Shown: positions 43,804 through 52,207 of the stretch, piece by piece | Layout: each line of letters starts with the position of its first letter | How positions within the stretch are numbered: position 1 is the first letter of the stretch | Source: SAR324 cluster bacterium | Lineage (GTDB): Bacteria; SAR324; XYD2-FULL-50-16 | Assembly: GCA_028282885.1 (NCBI GenBank) | Contig: JANQGX010000008.1 | Location: 28,472 to 92,471 of the forward strand | Reading direction: 5' to 3' | Length of the DNA: 64,000 bases | Position numbers and translations under genes: made by a program | The notes under the pieces: model-generated | Database searches by the model: none | Seen by the model: only the letters and a program-made list of their open reading frames with translations | Told to the model about the DNA's origin: nothing

Positions 43804-44577
43804 ATGAAAAAGATGACAAAAAAAGATAGGGTAGAGAAATATCTGGAAGATGTGATGAAGTCGGATGACTTCACCGTTGAAAACCTTATGAATATGACCG
43901 TCTATGATCTTTTTGGCAACGCGGAACTCGAAGGGATCGGTAAAACTACACTTAGCGGAGCTCTAAACGCGTTTAAGAAGAAGCATGGTTTGAAGAAAGC
44001 CGGAAAGGGTGGCGTTGTAATGCACAAGAATACTAAAAAAGAGAGAGTTGAACGATATCTGGCCGACCTGATGAAATCGGACGACTTTACAGTTGACGAC
44101 CTGATGAATCTGACTGTCTATGATCTTTTTGGTAATGCAGAGCTCGAAGGGATCGGAAAGACAACTCTCAGCAGCGGAATTAGTGCATTCAAAAAGAAAT
44201 ACTTAAGAATACAGTATGACGAAAAAGCTGCCGAAATGGGCAGCTTCTCCAACGAAGAATCTCTCCCCGAAGAGGAAGAAGACGAGTCTTTCGATGATCT
44301 CGAAGCTTTTGAGAACGTTGTGATCAGCACTCTTGAAAAAGAGGGAGAAAATGAAAATGGCAGTGAATCTATCGAACAGGAACCAGTGACTGATAGCCTA
44401 AACAAAAATGAGATTAATATTCTCAAAAGTATGATCAAGCAATATAAAGAAGGTAAAATGGATACTGAATCGACAACTGCCAGCATGGAGCTTGTGGAAT
44501 TGAAGAGAGCCCTCAAACATTTTGGGATCGAGTATCAAACCATTTTATCCCAATATCGCAAGAATGTGGAGAACTAG
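43804..44577 (+). CDS. Hypothetical protein with two tandem copies of a ~57-residue domain
   Basis: 257 residues. Residues 5-61 and 77-133 are near-identical repeats 72 residues apart; shared motifs include KSDDFTV, TVYDLFGNAELEGIGKTTLS and AFKKK. Residues 140-205 are acidic (EEEEDESFDD), and a coiled-coil-like helix follows. The high similarity of the copies at DNA level suggests recent duplication or selection against divergence. No known family is recognised. The layout (small helical domain pair, acidic linker, C-terminal helix) could suit a nucleic-acid or protein-binding adaptor; I make no firm call. Confidence 0.7.
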   Translation: MKKMTKKDRVEKYLEDVMKSDDFTVENLMNMTVYDLFGNAELEGIGKTTLSGALNAFKKKHGLKKAGKGGVVMHKNTKKERVERYLADLMKSDDFTVDDLMNLTVYDLFGNAELEGIGKTTLSSGISAFKKKYLRIQYDEKAAEMGSFSNEESLPEEEEDESFDDLEAFENVVISTLEKEGENENGSESIEQEPVTDSLNKNEINILKSMIKQYKEGKMDTESTTASMELVELKRALKHFGIEYQTILSQYRKNVEN

Positions 44578-45336
44578 CAGCCTGTCGGACTATTTAAATT
44601 GGGATTCCATGTCGGTATCATGCAACCAGTTTATTTACGTAATATGCTGAAATAATTTAAATAATATTTAGACAAAGTTTATAGACAGGTAATATAGTTT
44701 AAATATATTAGACAGATAACGAATAAGGTTAGATTGTGCGAGGAACGAGCCACAATCTGAACCGTTCGTTTCATATAAATGCCACGATGGATGATCGCTG
44801 GCATCAGAAAACAGACGGGTTTGTCAGATAGACCCTCCGAAAGCCTGTTCTTCGAAAAAAGCCGAAGTTTGCCCGAATCTCGATAAGTAAGCCTGATTTT
44901 GAAGCCTACACGGTTGAATTCTACTTTTTCCCCAAAATTCCCCCGAGTTCTGAGATGTAAATCCAAGTTTGAGCTTTGCTTTCTTCAAAAAATATGTCCG
45001 ATACCTTGACACACGAAAAGCAAGGTCATCTTTTCTCATCCCTCTGGAACAGCCCACTAATACGACTTTGAGCTAGATTTTGGGGTCATGAATATCAAAC
45101 CCCATTGAACAAAAAGATGTTCTTAGCTCTTTATTGTTGTTCAATTATTGATCACAATATGGTTATTTTCAGGTTATATTTGTAAGTTTAAGATAAATAT
45201 ACTTATACTTGTTTTTTTAATAACCCATTTTTACTATTTATTACCCGATAAATCAATTTCGGATTCAATACCGGTATCCCAGTTCTAAATGTGCCGAAAC
45301 TTTCTGTTCAATGATTTTTAAGGAGATTTACTCAAA
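44578..45336. other. AT-rich intergenic region before the metal-chelate importer
   Basis: 759 bp without a supported gene. Overlapping minus-strand frames (44679-45057) lack ribosome binding sites and family features. A small hairpin, TGGGGT (45081-45086) with ACCCCA (45099-45104), is the clearest structure. I searched by eye for a cobalamin-riboswitch B12 box and a Fur box near the importer gene and saw neither. Confidence 0.4.
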
Positions 45337-46350
45337 ATGAAAAAAATCCTCTCGGTTGTCATTGCTGTTGCAGTCCTTGTTGTTTACTGCGGAGGTCAAA
45401 CCATTGCCGCAACTCGTACCATAATCGATGATAAGGGGCGCTCCCTTCAAATTCCCGTGGTCTTGGACCGTGTTGTCTCGGTTTCTTCCTATATAACTTT
45501 CACTACGATCGTCCTGGGAGGAGGAGACAAACTTGTCGGTGTTGAAACCTCATGTCTCAACAACAAAAACCTCAATAAAATCTACCCTGAAGTCGCGCAA
45601 AAACCTGATATCGGCTACGAAGACACTCCCAACTACGAAGGCATCCTGAAAACCAATCCCCAGGCCATCCTCACCACATCTTGGGACAAGAAACTGAAGA
45701 CACTTGAAAGCAAACTGAAGCTGCCGATAATCTGCATCAACATGGACGATACCAGGGCCAGTACCAAATTTATCGGGGATCTTATCGGAAAACAGGCTGA
45801 AGCCAAAAAATACACTGATTATTACGATGAAAAAATGAAAATTATTAATGAAGCCGTTTCCAACCAGCCGACCAGACCGAAAGTCTACATCGCTGCCGGA
45901 TACGGAAAAGGTGGGCTACAGACTACCTGGACCAAATCATCCACCTGGGGAAAAGATGTAGCGGCCTGTGGAGGCACCTATGTAGCGAATTTCAAAGGTG
46001 GCGGAACCCGAAATGTCAGTGAGGAGCAGCTTCTCAATTGGAATCCGGATGTCCTCATCCTGGACCAGTCGTGCTTTGAATCCAAAAAAAGCGTCATGAA
46101 CGATGTTCGCTGGGCTTCATTGAATGCCATCAAAAGCAAGGCCGTGTATCGTGGTCCCGACGGTTATATTTCGACATTCGGCCGCCCTCATATAGAAGCC
46201 ATCCTGTCCAGGCTCTGGCTTACCGACAAACTGTTTCCGGGAAAGCTCGATCTGGACATAATGAAGGTTGCCGACGATTTCTATCAGGAATTCTACGGTG
46301 TCAAATTATCCAACAAAGAGCTGAGAGACAGAATGATGCCGGAGAATTAA
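45337..46350 (+). CDS. Periplasmic binding protein of a metal-chelate/cobalamin ABC importer (FecB/BtuF type)
   Basis: 337 residues. The signal peptide covers residues 1-25 (VVIAVAVLVVYCGGQTIAA). Next comes the class III binding-protein pattern RTIIDDKGRSLQIPVVLDRVVSVSSY, then ILKTNPQAILTTSWD and LLNWNPDVLIL. AAGGAG precedes the ATG. It delivers ligand to the permease/ATPase pair at 47609-49407. The cargo may be an iron-siderophore, heme, corrinoid or another metal chelate; sequence alone does not decide. Confidence 0.88.
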   Translation: MKKILSVVIAVAVLVVYCGGQTIAATRTIIDDKGRSLQIPVVLDRVVSVSSYITFTTIVLGGGDKLVGVETSCLNNKNLNKIYPEVAQKPDIGYEDTPNYEGILKTNPQAILTTSWDKKLKTLESKLKLPIICINMDDTRASTKFIGDLIGKQAEAKKYTDYYDEKMKIINEAVSNQPTRPKVYIAAGYGKGGLQTTWTKSSTWGKDVAACGGTYVANFKGGGTRNVSEEQLLNWNPDVLILDQSCFESKKSVMNDVRWASLNAIKSKAVYRGPDGYISTFGRPHIEAILSRLWLTDKLFPGKLDLDIMKVADDFYQEFYGVKLSNKELRDRMMPEN

Positions 46351-46396
46351 TCTTTCCTCTTGATTTTTTTCACCATTATTTCAATAGGGTACCAAT

Positions 46397-46663
46397 ATGA
46401 AGTGGACAGGATTAGCTCTGCGGAACTTAGTTCTTTTGACAGGCCTCATTTTTTGCGGGTTTTCATGCACAAGCGAAACCATGTCAAAAACCGGATCGGC
46501 AAATCCTGGGGGAACGACCAGGGCGGCCATGGCAGTGAGTCATCCGACAGAGAAATTCTATGACTGTTTGAAATGTCACAACAGTGGCAGAAAAGAGGCT
46601 GCACCGGCTGATCATGACGGGTATAAAAATGATGGTTGCCTGACCTGTCACGCGCCAAAGTAG
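46397..46663 (+). CDS. Small diheme c-type cytochrome lipoprotein
   Basis: 88 residues. Two heme c motifs, CLKCH (57-61) and CLTCH (81-85), sit around DHDGYKNDG, the pattern of small multiheme/cytochrome c7-like domains; His49 and His73 are candidate distal ligands. The N-terminus is hydrophobic (LVLLTGLIFCGFSC), with Cys20 or Cys24 as a possible lipid attachment site. It lies 46 bp after the binding-protein gene, so it may serve reductive handling of the imported metal complex in the periplasm (inference). Confidence 0.83.
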   Translation: MKWTGLALRNLVLLTGLIFCGFSCTSETMSKTGSANPGGTTRAAMAVSHPTEKFYDCLKCHNSGRKEAAPADHDGYKNDGCLTCHAPK

Positions 46664-46676
46664 TTTCTCTGCATTC

Positions 46677-46733
46677 AAGCCGGTTGACAGACAATCGGGA
46701 AACAGGTTTTTTTCCTTCTCTGTCAACCGACTT
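46677..46733 (+). other. Long hairpin between the diheme and methyltransferase genes
   Basis: 46677-46691 pairs with 46719-46733 over 15 bp with one mismatch; the 27-nt loop contains seven consecutive T residues. A U run inside the loop rather than after the stem argues against a simple terminator. It may stabilise or process the mRNA of this transport operon. Confidence 0.5.
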
Positions 46734-46784
46734 CAGATGAACAGCGCATCGACCAACATTTGAATACCATTGACAGGCGATTAA

Positions 46785-47612
46785 ATGACACCTGAATCTT
46801 CCACCGGCATCATTTCAATCAATTGGGATAATCTTTGGCTTGACCAGAGTAAATCTACTGCTTTCACCGGGGAGGGTGTTGAATACTGGAACTTGATGGC
46901 AGATCGTTTCCGGAGGCGCCAAACCAATTATGATAGTTATGTCCGGGAGGTTTTGAGCCGTCTGCGGGTTTCATCCCGGACAAATATCCTTGATGCGGGA
47001 TGTGGTTCCGGCAGTCTGACGATTCCACTCTCCCGGTATGTTCGCCAAATCACGGCCCTGGACTATTCACCGGCGATGCTGGATATTCTCAAACAAAACC
47101 TGGGAAACGAAGCAATCAGCAACGTACACGTTAAAAATGCCGATTTTCTGAAAACGCCGGTCTCGGAAATCGGACAATTCGATACTGTTGTGCTATCCCG
47201 CTCCCTGCCCCTCCGTCATCTTCGAGAATCTCTTACGCGGATTTCGGAACTGAGTTTAAATCAATGCTATCTCACATGGAAGGCTGGTAAAGAAGATAAC
47301 AAAGCCCGGATATGCGACATTGCAGGCTTGGACTACCATGCTTATCCCGACTATCTGATCATCGTTAATATGTTGTATACCATGGGCATAAGTGCAAATG
47401 TTGAGATTTTTCAATCGGTCACGGAGTTTCATTATAAAAGTATCGACGACGCGATACGAAACTCGATTGGAAATCATCAACCCGAAGAAGCTGCTTATCA
47501 AAACTTGAAATCATATTTTAAAAACCAACTGAGCTTTAAGGACGACATCTGGCATGATAAACAGATAAATACCTGGGCTTTGATTTGGTGGGAAAAACAA
47601 AACCTCGAATGA
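46785..47612 (+). CDS. SAM-dependent methyltransferase in the metal-chelate importer operon
   Basis: 275 residues. Motif I is NILDAGCGSGSLTIPLSRYV, followed by ALDYSPAMLD (motif II) and FDTVVLSRSLPLRHL (motif IV region). The C-terminal half has no recognised family. Its stop overlaps the start of the permease gene (ATGA), so it belongs to the importer operon, and it may methylate a ligand such as a corrinoid precursor or metallophore (inference from context only). Confidence 0.8.
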   Translation: MTPESSTGIISINWDNLWLDQSKSTAFTGEGVEYWNLMADRFRRRQTNYDSYVREVLSRLRVSSRTNILDAGCGSGSLTIPLSRYVRQITALDYSPAMLDILKQNLGNEAISNVHVKNADFLKTPVSEIGQFDTVVLSRSLPLRHLRESLTRISELSLNQCYLTWKAGKEDNKARICDIAGLDYHAYPDYLIIVNMLYTMGISANVEIFQSVTEFHYKSIDDAIRNSIGNHQPEEAAYQNLKSYFKNQLSFKDDIWHDKQINTWALIWWEKQNLE

Positions 47613-48619
47613 AACGCAATCGCCGAAAAACCACCCTTTTTCTTGTTCTTTCGCCGGTGACTGCGGTGTTCATTTCGTTGTTTTTGGGAAGATACCTGAT
47701 CGCGCCGTCGGATGTACTAAAGGTCCTGGCTGCCAAGGTTATCCCTATCCCTCAGAATTGGCCGGAAACACTCAATACTGTTATCTTCAGTATTCGATTA
47801 CCCAGGATTCTCACGGCTCTGCTAATAGGCGCAGGACTCTCCATCAGCGGAGCAGCTTTTCAGGGATTGTTCAGGAATCCACTGGTCAGTCCGGACCTTT
47901 TAGGTGTCTCTTCTGCTGCAGGTTTTGGAGCTTCCCTTGCCATACTCCTCTCCGGCAATGCTGGGGTTGTTCAGGTAAGCGCTTTTTTATTCGGACTGGC
48001 TGGTGTCACCCTTGCTTACTTGATCAGCAGGGTTTTTCGCACCACACCGTTGTTAATGCTGGTCCTTTCCGGAATTGTTGTCGCCGCCTTTTTCTCGGCA
48101 CTGATATCGGCAACAAAGTTCGTTGCCGATCCGATTGACAAACTGCCGGCCATCACCTTTTGGCTGATGGGCAGCATTAACTCAACAACTTATCAGGACC
48201 TTGCCATTGCCTTCTTCCCCATTACCATTGGAATAACAGGCCTACTGATGGTGCGTTGGCGAATCAATGTCATGTCCTTTGGCGATAGGGAAGCCCGGGC
48301 CTTGGGAATCAAAACCGAGGTTTTGAAAGTGTTCATCATTATCTGCGCAACCCTGATTACTGCTGCCTCGGTTTGCATCAGCGGCCTTATCGGATGGGTG
48401 GGGCTGGTAATTCCTCACATTGGCCGGATGATTGTAGGTCCCGATCACAAGGCGCTCCTTCCAGCCTCCATTGCCCTCGGTGCAGCTTATCTTCTGATTA
48501 TCGATGATATCGCCAGAATCGTTTTCACAAGCGAGATACCACTTGGCATATTGACAGCCATTATCGGTGCTCCGTTTTTTGCGTATTTGCTGCGAAAGAC
48601 TAGGGGAGGATGGCATTGA
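47609..48619 (+). CDS. FecCD/BtuC-type ABC transporter permease
   Basis: 336 residues, about ten hydrophobic segments. Family signatures: RLPRILTALLIGAGLSISGAAFQGLFRNPLVSPDLLGVSSAAGFGA near residue 55 onward (visible in pieces), GLIGWVGLVIPHIGRMIVGPDH, and EIPLGILTAIIGAPFFAYLLRK. The frame opens at a TTG at 47585, but ATG 47609 overlaps the methyltransferase stop as ATGA and is preferred. Confidence 0.92.
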   Translation: MKRNRRKTTLFLVLSPVTAVFISLFLGRYLIAPSDVLKVLAAKVIPIPQNWPETLNTVIFSIRLPRILTALLIGAGLSISGAAFQGLFRNPLVSPDLLGVSSAAGFGASLAILLSGNAGVVQVSAFLFGLAGVTLAYLISRVFRTTPLLMLVLSGIVVAAFFSALISATKFVADPIDKLPAITFWLMGSINSTTYQDLAIAFFPITIGITGLLMVRWRINVMSFGDREARALGIKTEVLKVFIIICATLITAASVCISGLIGWVGLVIPHIGRMIVGPDHKALLPASIALGAAYLLIIDDIARIVFTSEIPLGILTAIIGAPFFAYLLRKTRGGWH

Positions 48620-49407
48620 ATCCAATACTCAGACTGGAGGACGGGACATTTGACTATAGCGGAAAAGCCGTTTTCAGAAATCTCAATCTGGAGGTTCTGA
48701 GGGGAGAAGTTCTCTGCATTCTGGGTCCCAACGGCTGTGGAAAAACCACACTGTTGCATTGTCTCGGGGGGTTTCTAGATCTGCGGAATGGGTGCGTTAA
48801 ACTCAACTCAACCATTGTTGCCAAGTTGTCAGAGCTTGAACTTGCCAGAAAAATCGCATTTGTCTTTCAGAACCATGAGACTCCCTTTCCTTATTCTGTT
48901 TTGGATGTCGCTCTCATGGGTAGAGCACCCCACATCAGGATCTTCAGTTCTCCCTCCCGGAAAGATGAAGCTATTGCCGAGGATTCGCTTGCCCGGGTTG
49001 GGATTCGACATCTCAAGGAAAAACTCTTTACAAGAATCAGCGGTGGGGAAAGACAACTGGTGCTCATTGCGAGAGCTTTGTCCCAGGAACCTGAAATCCT
49101 CCTAATGGATGAACCTACCTCACACCTGGATTTTAAAAACCAGACGCTGATTCTGCAGACAGTGAATAAGCTGGCTAATCAAGGACTGGCCATAGTTATG
49201 GCGTCACACTTCCCGGATCACGCTTTGCTTTTTTCCCACAAAACCGCCCTCATGAAAGACGGAACACTCCTGGCAACAGGACTTCCCTCCGAGATTGTAA
49301 CTGATGAAAACCTGGGTGATCTGTATGATATGGAGATCAGTGTGATCAATACCGAGGATCCGTACAATGGAAACAAACTCACTATCGCAGTTCCCCGATT
49401 GGCCTGA
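48610..49407 (+). CDS. ABC transporter ATP-binding protein (FecE/BtuD type)
   Basis: 265 residues. Walker A GPNGCGKTT, signature ISGGERQLV, Walker B ILLMDEPTSHLD and switch His (MASHFPDHAL) are present. ATG 48610 lies directly behind a GGGGAGG, which is too close; TTG 48616, 6 nt away from it and overlapping the permease stop, may be the true start. It powers the importer. An inverted repeat (49409-49415 with 49437-49443) follows the stop. Confidence 0.92.
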   Translation: MALNPILRLEDGTFDYSGKAVFRNLNLEVLRGEVLCILGPNGCGKTTLLHCLGGFLDLRNGCVKLNSTIVAKLSELELARKIAFVFQNHETPFPYSVLDVALMGRAPHIRIFSSPSRKDEAIAEDSLARVGIRHLKEKLFTRISGGERQLVLIARALSQEPEILLMDEPTSHLDFKNQTLILQTVNKLANQGLAIVMASHFPDHALLFSHKTALMKDGTLLATGLPSEIVTDENLGDLYDMEISVINTEDPYNGNKLTIAVPRLA

Positions 49408-49554
49408 TCCTGGTTGTATCCGCTGATGGTTTTTTAAACCAGGGATGAATATCTGCATATGACGACGGCTGCGATATGAAAAAAGGCCAAAAAACTATGG
49501 AGGCGGGAATCAGTTTCAAGGCCTTCAAGGGGTGGGTATCGCCAAATCGGTTGT

Positions 49555-50793
49555 CTATTTTGATGGGTTGGACGGAAACAGGGCCTGGTTAATGTTTCGG
49601 ATCAGATCGTCGATGACGTAAGGGAGGGGTAGGATCTGGTTACGGGGGTGGCTGAGTCTTTGGGACTTAATGTTTGTCATCAGGTCGTTATAGTTGCTTC
49701 TTGCCGGGATCAGGAGGGTGGGACAATCATTGTTATTTTTCCGGACACGGCTCAACAGCTCCACGCCTTTAAAGAGGTCGCCCCGGTCAGCTATCAGCAG
49801 AAGAGCGATATCACCGGTTTGAAGCGATTGCCAACTCTCTCTCTCGTTGTCCGAGCTGATAATGTTGGTGAAACCAAGTGATTCCAGATGGGTTCTGATA
49901 TCGGTTTCGAGTTTAGAGTCGCTTGTGAAAATCAAAACCTGGTTTTTTCTGACGGTGGATGATTGGGTCAGCTTGATGTAAAATCCCGCGAGGATATCCT
50001 TTTCCCGAATATGACTTAAAAACCAGGCCAACTGTGATGCGAGGCTCTCCTGAAGCTTATCAACATCCTTGTCTGCCCTGAAAGTGTCCAGCACATTATT
50101 GTAGATCTGCTTGAACTCCTCGTGTGCCTGGATATGATCTTCCTGTAATGGAAAATCATTCCGTCTCATCAGAAACTCTTCGGTTTTAAAATGATCCTGC
50201 ACGTAAGTATTCAGGAACGATAGCATTTTCTTAATCTCTTTTCGAACCTTGCCCTGTTGTAACTTGATGATATAGTCGGCAAAGTGTTCGACAAGACTCT
50301 TGTGCTGCCTGTCAATTGCGCTGCTAAAGCAGGACAGGGCATCAGACCATTGAGGGATGAAGACTTTCTTGCGAAGCACATGCTTCACCTTAAACATGAG
50401 CATGCGGTAGAGCCCGTCCAGATTCGAATTTTGCTTTTTGATAAACTCCTTGAAGGTAATATTCCATGGGAATACTACATAGCTGACAGGATCAAGCTGA
50501 ACCATATGCAATACCTTCAAAAGATACTGCCTGCTACTGTTCTCCAGATTACCCTGGGAAAGTAGTGTCAGCAGGAGAATATCCAATAACAGAATTTTCT
50601 CTTCTTTAGTTTCCAAATATGAGATCTCTTCACTGATGGCTGAGTTGTTTTCTAATACTGGAATGCTATTAAAATCCAAACCCAGCACGGAGAAGAACTC
50701 CTTGAAGACTTGTTTCTCCGTCGGCGAAAGAGAATGCTCCTTACTGGCAAGTGAAAGCGAGAGCAAGAGTACTCGTTTAAGTTTTTCCTCCAT
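49555..50793 (-). CDS. TerB-like / hemerythrin / receiver-like fusion protein
   Basis: 412 residues in three parts. Residues 1-115 look like an all-helical TerB-type domain. Residues 147-270 are a bacteriohemerythrin with the full di-iron ligand set: His164, His201, Glu205, His220, His224, His261 and Asp266. Residues 284-405 resemble a response-regulator receiver but lack the DDD pocket, the phosphoacceptor Asp and the conserved Lys (LPLP where KPF is expected), so it is probably not phosphorylated. The protein likely senses oxygen or nitric oxide through its di-iron site and signals via protein contacts. Confidence 0.83.
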   Translation of the reverse strand: MEEKLKRVLLLSLSLASKEHSLSPTEKQVFKEFFSVLGLDFNSIPVLENNSAISEEISYLETKEEKILLLDILLLTLLSQGNLENSSRQYLLKVLHMVQLDPVSYVVFPWNITFKEFIKKQNSNLDGLYRMLMFKVKHVLRKKVFIPQWSDALSCFSSAIDRQHKSLVEHFADYIIKLQQGKVRKEIKKMLSFLNTYVQDHFKTEEFLMRRNDFPLQEDHIQAHEEFKQIYNNVLDTFRADKDVDKLQESLASQLAWFLSHIREKDILAGFYIKLTQSSTVRKNQVLIFTSDSKLETDIRTHLESLGFTNIISSDNERESWQSLQTGDIALLLIADRGDLFKGVELLSRVRKNNNDCPTLLIPARSNYNDLMTNIKSQRLSHPRNQILPLPYVIDDLIRNINQALFPSNPSK

Positions 50794-51515
50794 ATCAACC
50801 TACCGGAACAGGATTTAGCACCAGTCATCTTTTTGCAACTGCTGCAATGGATTTCGTGGTTTTGAAACCGAAAACACCTGACAAATTCAGAGTATCCTCA
50901 ATGCACTGATCGGGATTTAGAGAATTTATGATAATATAAACTGCCCGGGGTAAAAAATCAAAGGAAAGTCATGAGCATTCTTCGTAAGGACAAGGACTTC
51001 TTTCTCCAGCCATTTAAAACTCTCATCCTGCGATATATTTGTTATGAGTTTTCCTGCCTTTCCTGGCAAAGAAGTTTCTTTAATGGAGCGGATTTTCCAG
51101 CTTTTTCATCACTCTTTTTTCAATTCACGCCCTTATTCTGGATCCCAGTGATCGGCCAGTTTCATCAATAGTCGGATTTTTTGTGACAGCTGTTTTTTTA
51201 ATCAGTTTTTCTGGCACATCTCCATTGTCCCAATCAAACTCTGGGTTATCGATATCAGACGGAGTCAATAGAGGAATGGCAACCAAAGTTACCCATATCA
51301 AACAAACGTTTATCATTTAACCTGTCAATAGAGCTGACATTCAAAGGTTTCTGCTGATTTGTTATGAGGACGAACAGAAGGGATACTTGAAATCATCTTG
51401 TTTTTACAGGATTTGAACTGATAATTCTGTGAAACCGGACAAACGATGAATAACCCTATTGACTTGGGAACTGGTTGTGGTAACTTTTGCGGAAAACTTT
51501 TGATGAGGAGAAGAG
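50794..51515. other. Intergenic region before the DUF2461 gene
   Basis: 722 bp without a supported gene. Short frames on both strands (50971-51171 plus, 51125-51316 minus) lack convincing ribosome binding sites and recognisable content. The minus frame begins with a signal-like hydrophobic stretch but stops early; it could be a decayed gene. Confidence 0.35.
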
Positions 51516-52202
51516 ATGAGTGAATTCAAAGGATTTCCAAAGGAGTTACCCCGGTTTTTCAAAAACCTGAAGCAGAACAACACAAAAGCCTGGTTCGAAG
51601 AGCACAAAAAGGACTATGAGACCCATGTTAAACAACCTTCCTGCGATTTTGTTGAAGCCATGGGCAAAAAACTGTTGTCGTTTGCACCTGGCATCAAGGC
51701 TATTCCCAAGGTGAATAAAAGCCTGTTTCGTCTCAACAGGGATACCCGGTTCAGCAAGGATAAGACGCCTTATAAGACCAATATGGGGATCTGGTTTTGG
51801 GAAGGTGAAGGTAAACGGATGGAATCATCAGGTTTCTATTTCCACCTGGAAAACAACAAACTGATGCTGGGTGCTGGTGTCTACATGTTTCCCAGGCACT
51901 TGATGGAGAAGTACAGGGATGCCGTGGTGGATCCGATCAGGGGTAAGGGTCTGAAAAAGGCCCTCGCCAAGTTGGGAAAAAACGGCTATGAAGTCAAAGG
52001 CAGACATTACAAAAGAATACCAGCGGGTTACGATGCGAATCATGAGAACGCCGATTATCTGCTTTTCAACGGATTCCATTGTGGCAACGAAATAACCCTC
52101 CCCAAAGAGTTTTACACATCTGCTTTCATTGATTACGCCTTCCTTGAATACAAGAAGATGCTGCCCCTGCACGAATGGTTAAGGGATTCGGTGCTTTTTT
52201 GA
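51516..52202 (+). CDS. DUF2461 family protein
   Basis: 228 residues. The family pattern is clear: N-terminal FPKELPRFFKNLKQNNTKAWF, then RLNRDTRFSKDKTPYKTNMG, and GFYFHLENNKLMLGAGVYMF. Widespread in bacteria, with no established function. It ends 6 bp before the 3' end of a convergent outer-membrane gene. Confidence 0.9.
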   Translation: MSEFKGFPKELPRFFKNLKQNNTKAWFEEHKKDYETHVKQPSCDFVEAMGKKLLSFAPGIKAIPKVNKSLFRLNRDTRFSKDKTPYKTNMGIWFWEGEGKRMESSGFYFHLENNKLMLGAGVYMFPRHLMEKYRDAVVDPIRGKGLKKALAKLGKNGYEVKGRHYKRIPAGYDANHENADYLLFNGFHCGNEITLPKEFYTSAFIDYAFLEYKKMLPLHEWLRDSVLF

Positions 52203-52207
52203 GGATT

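Noticed and set aside
44578..45336. Possible cobalamin riboswitch or Fur box ahead of the metal-chelate importer
   Set aside because: I looked for the B12 box and the GATAAT-type Fur repeat and did not see a convincing match.
50971..51316. Short frames on both strands in the 722-bp gap before the DUF2461 gene
   Set aside because: They overlap each other, lack ribosome binding sites and have no recognisable content.
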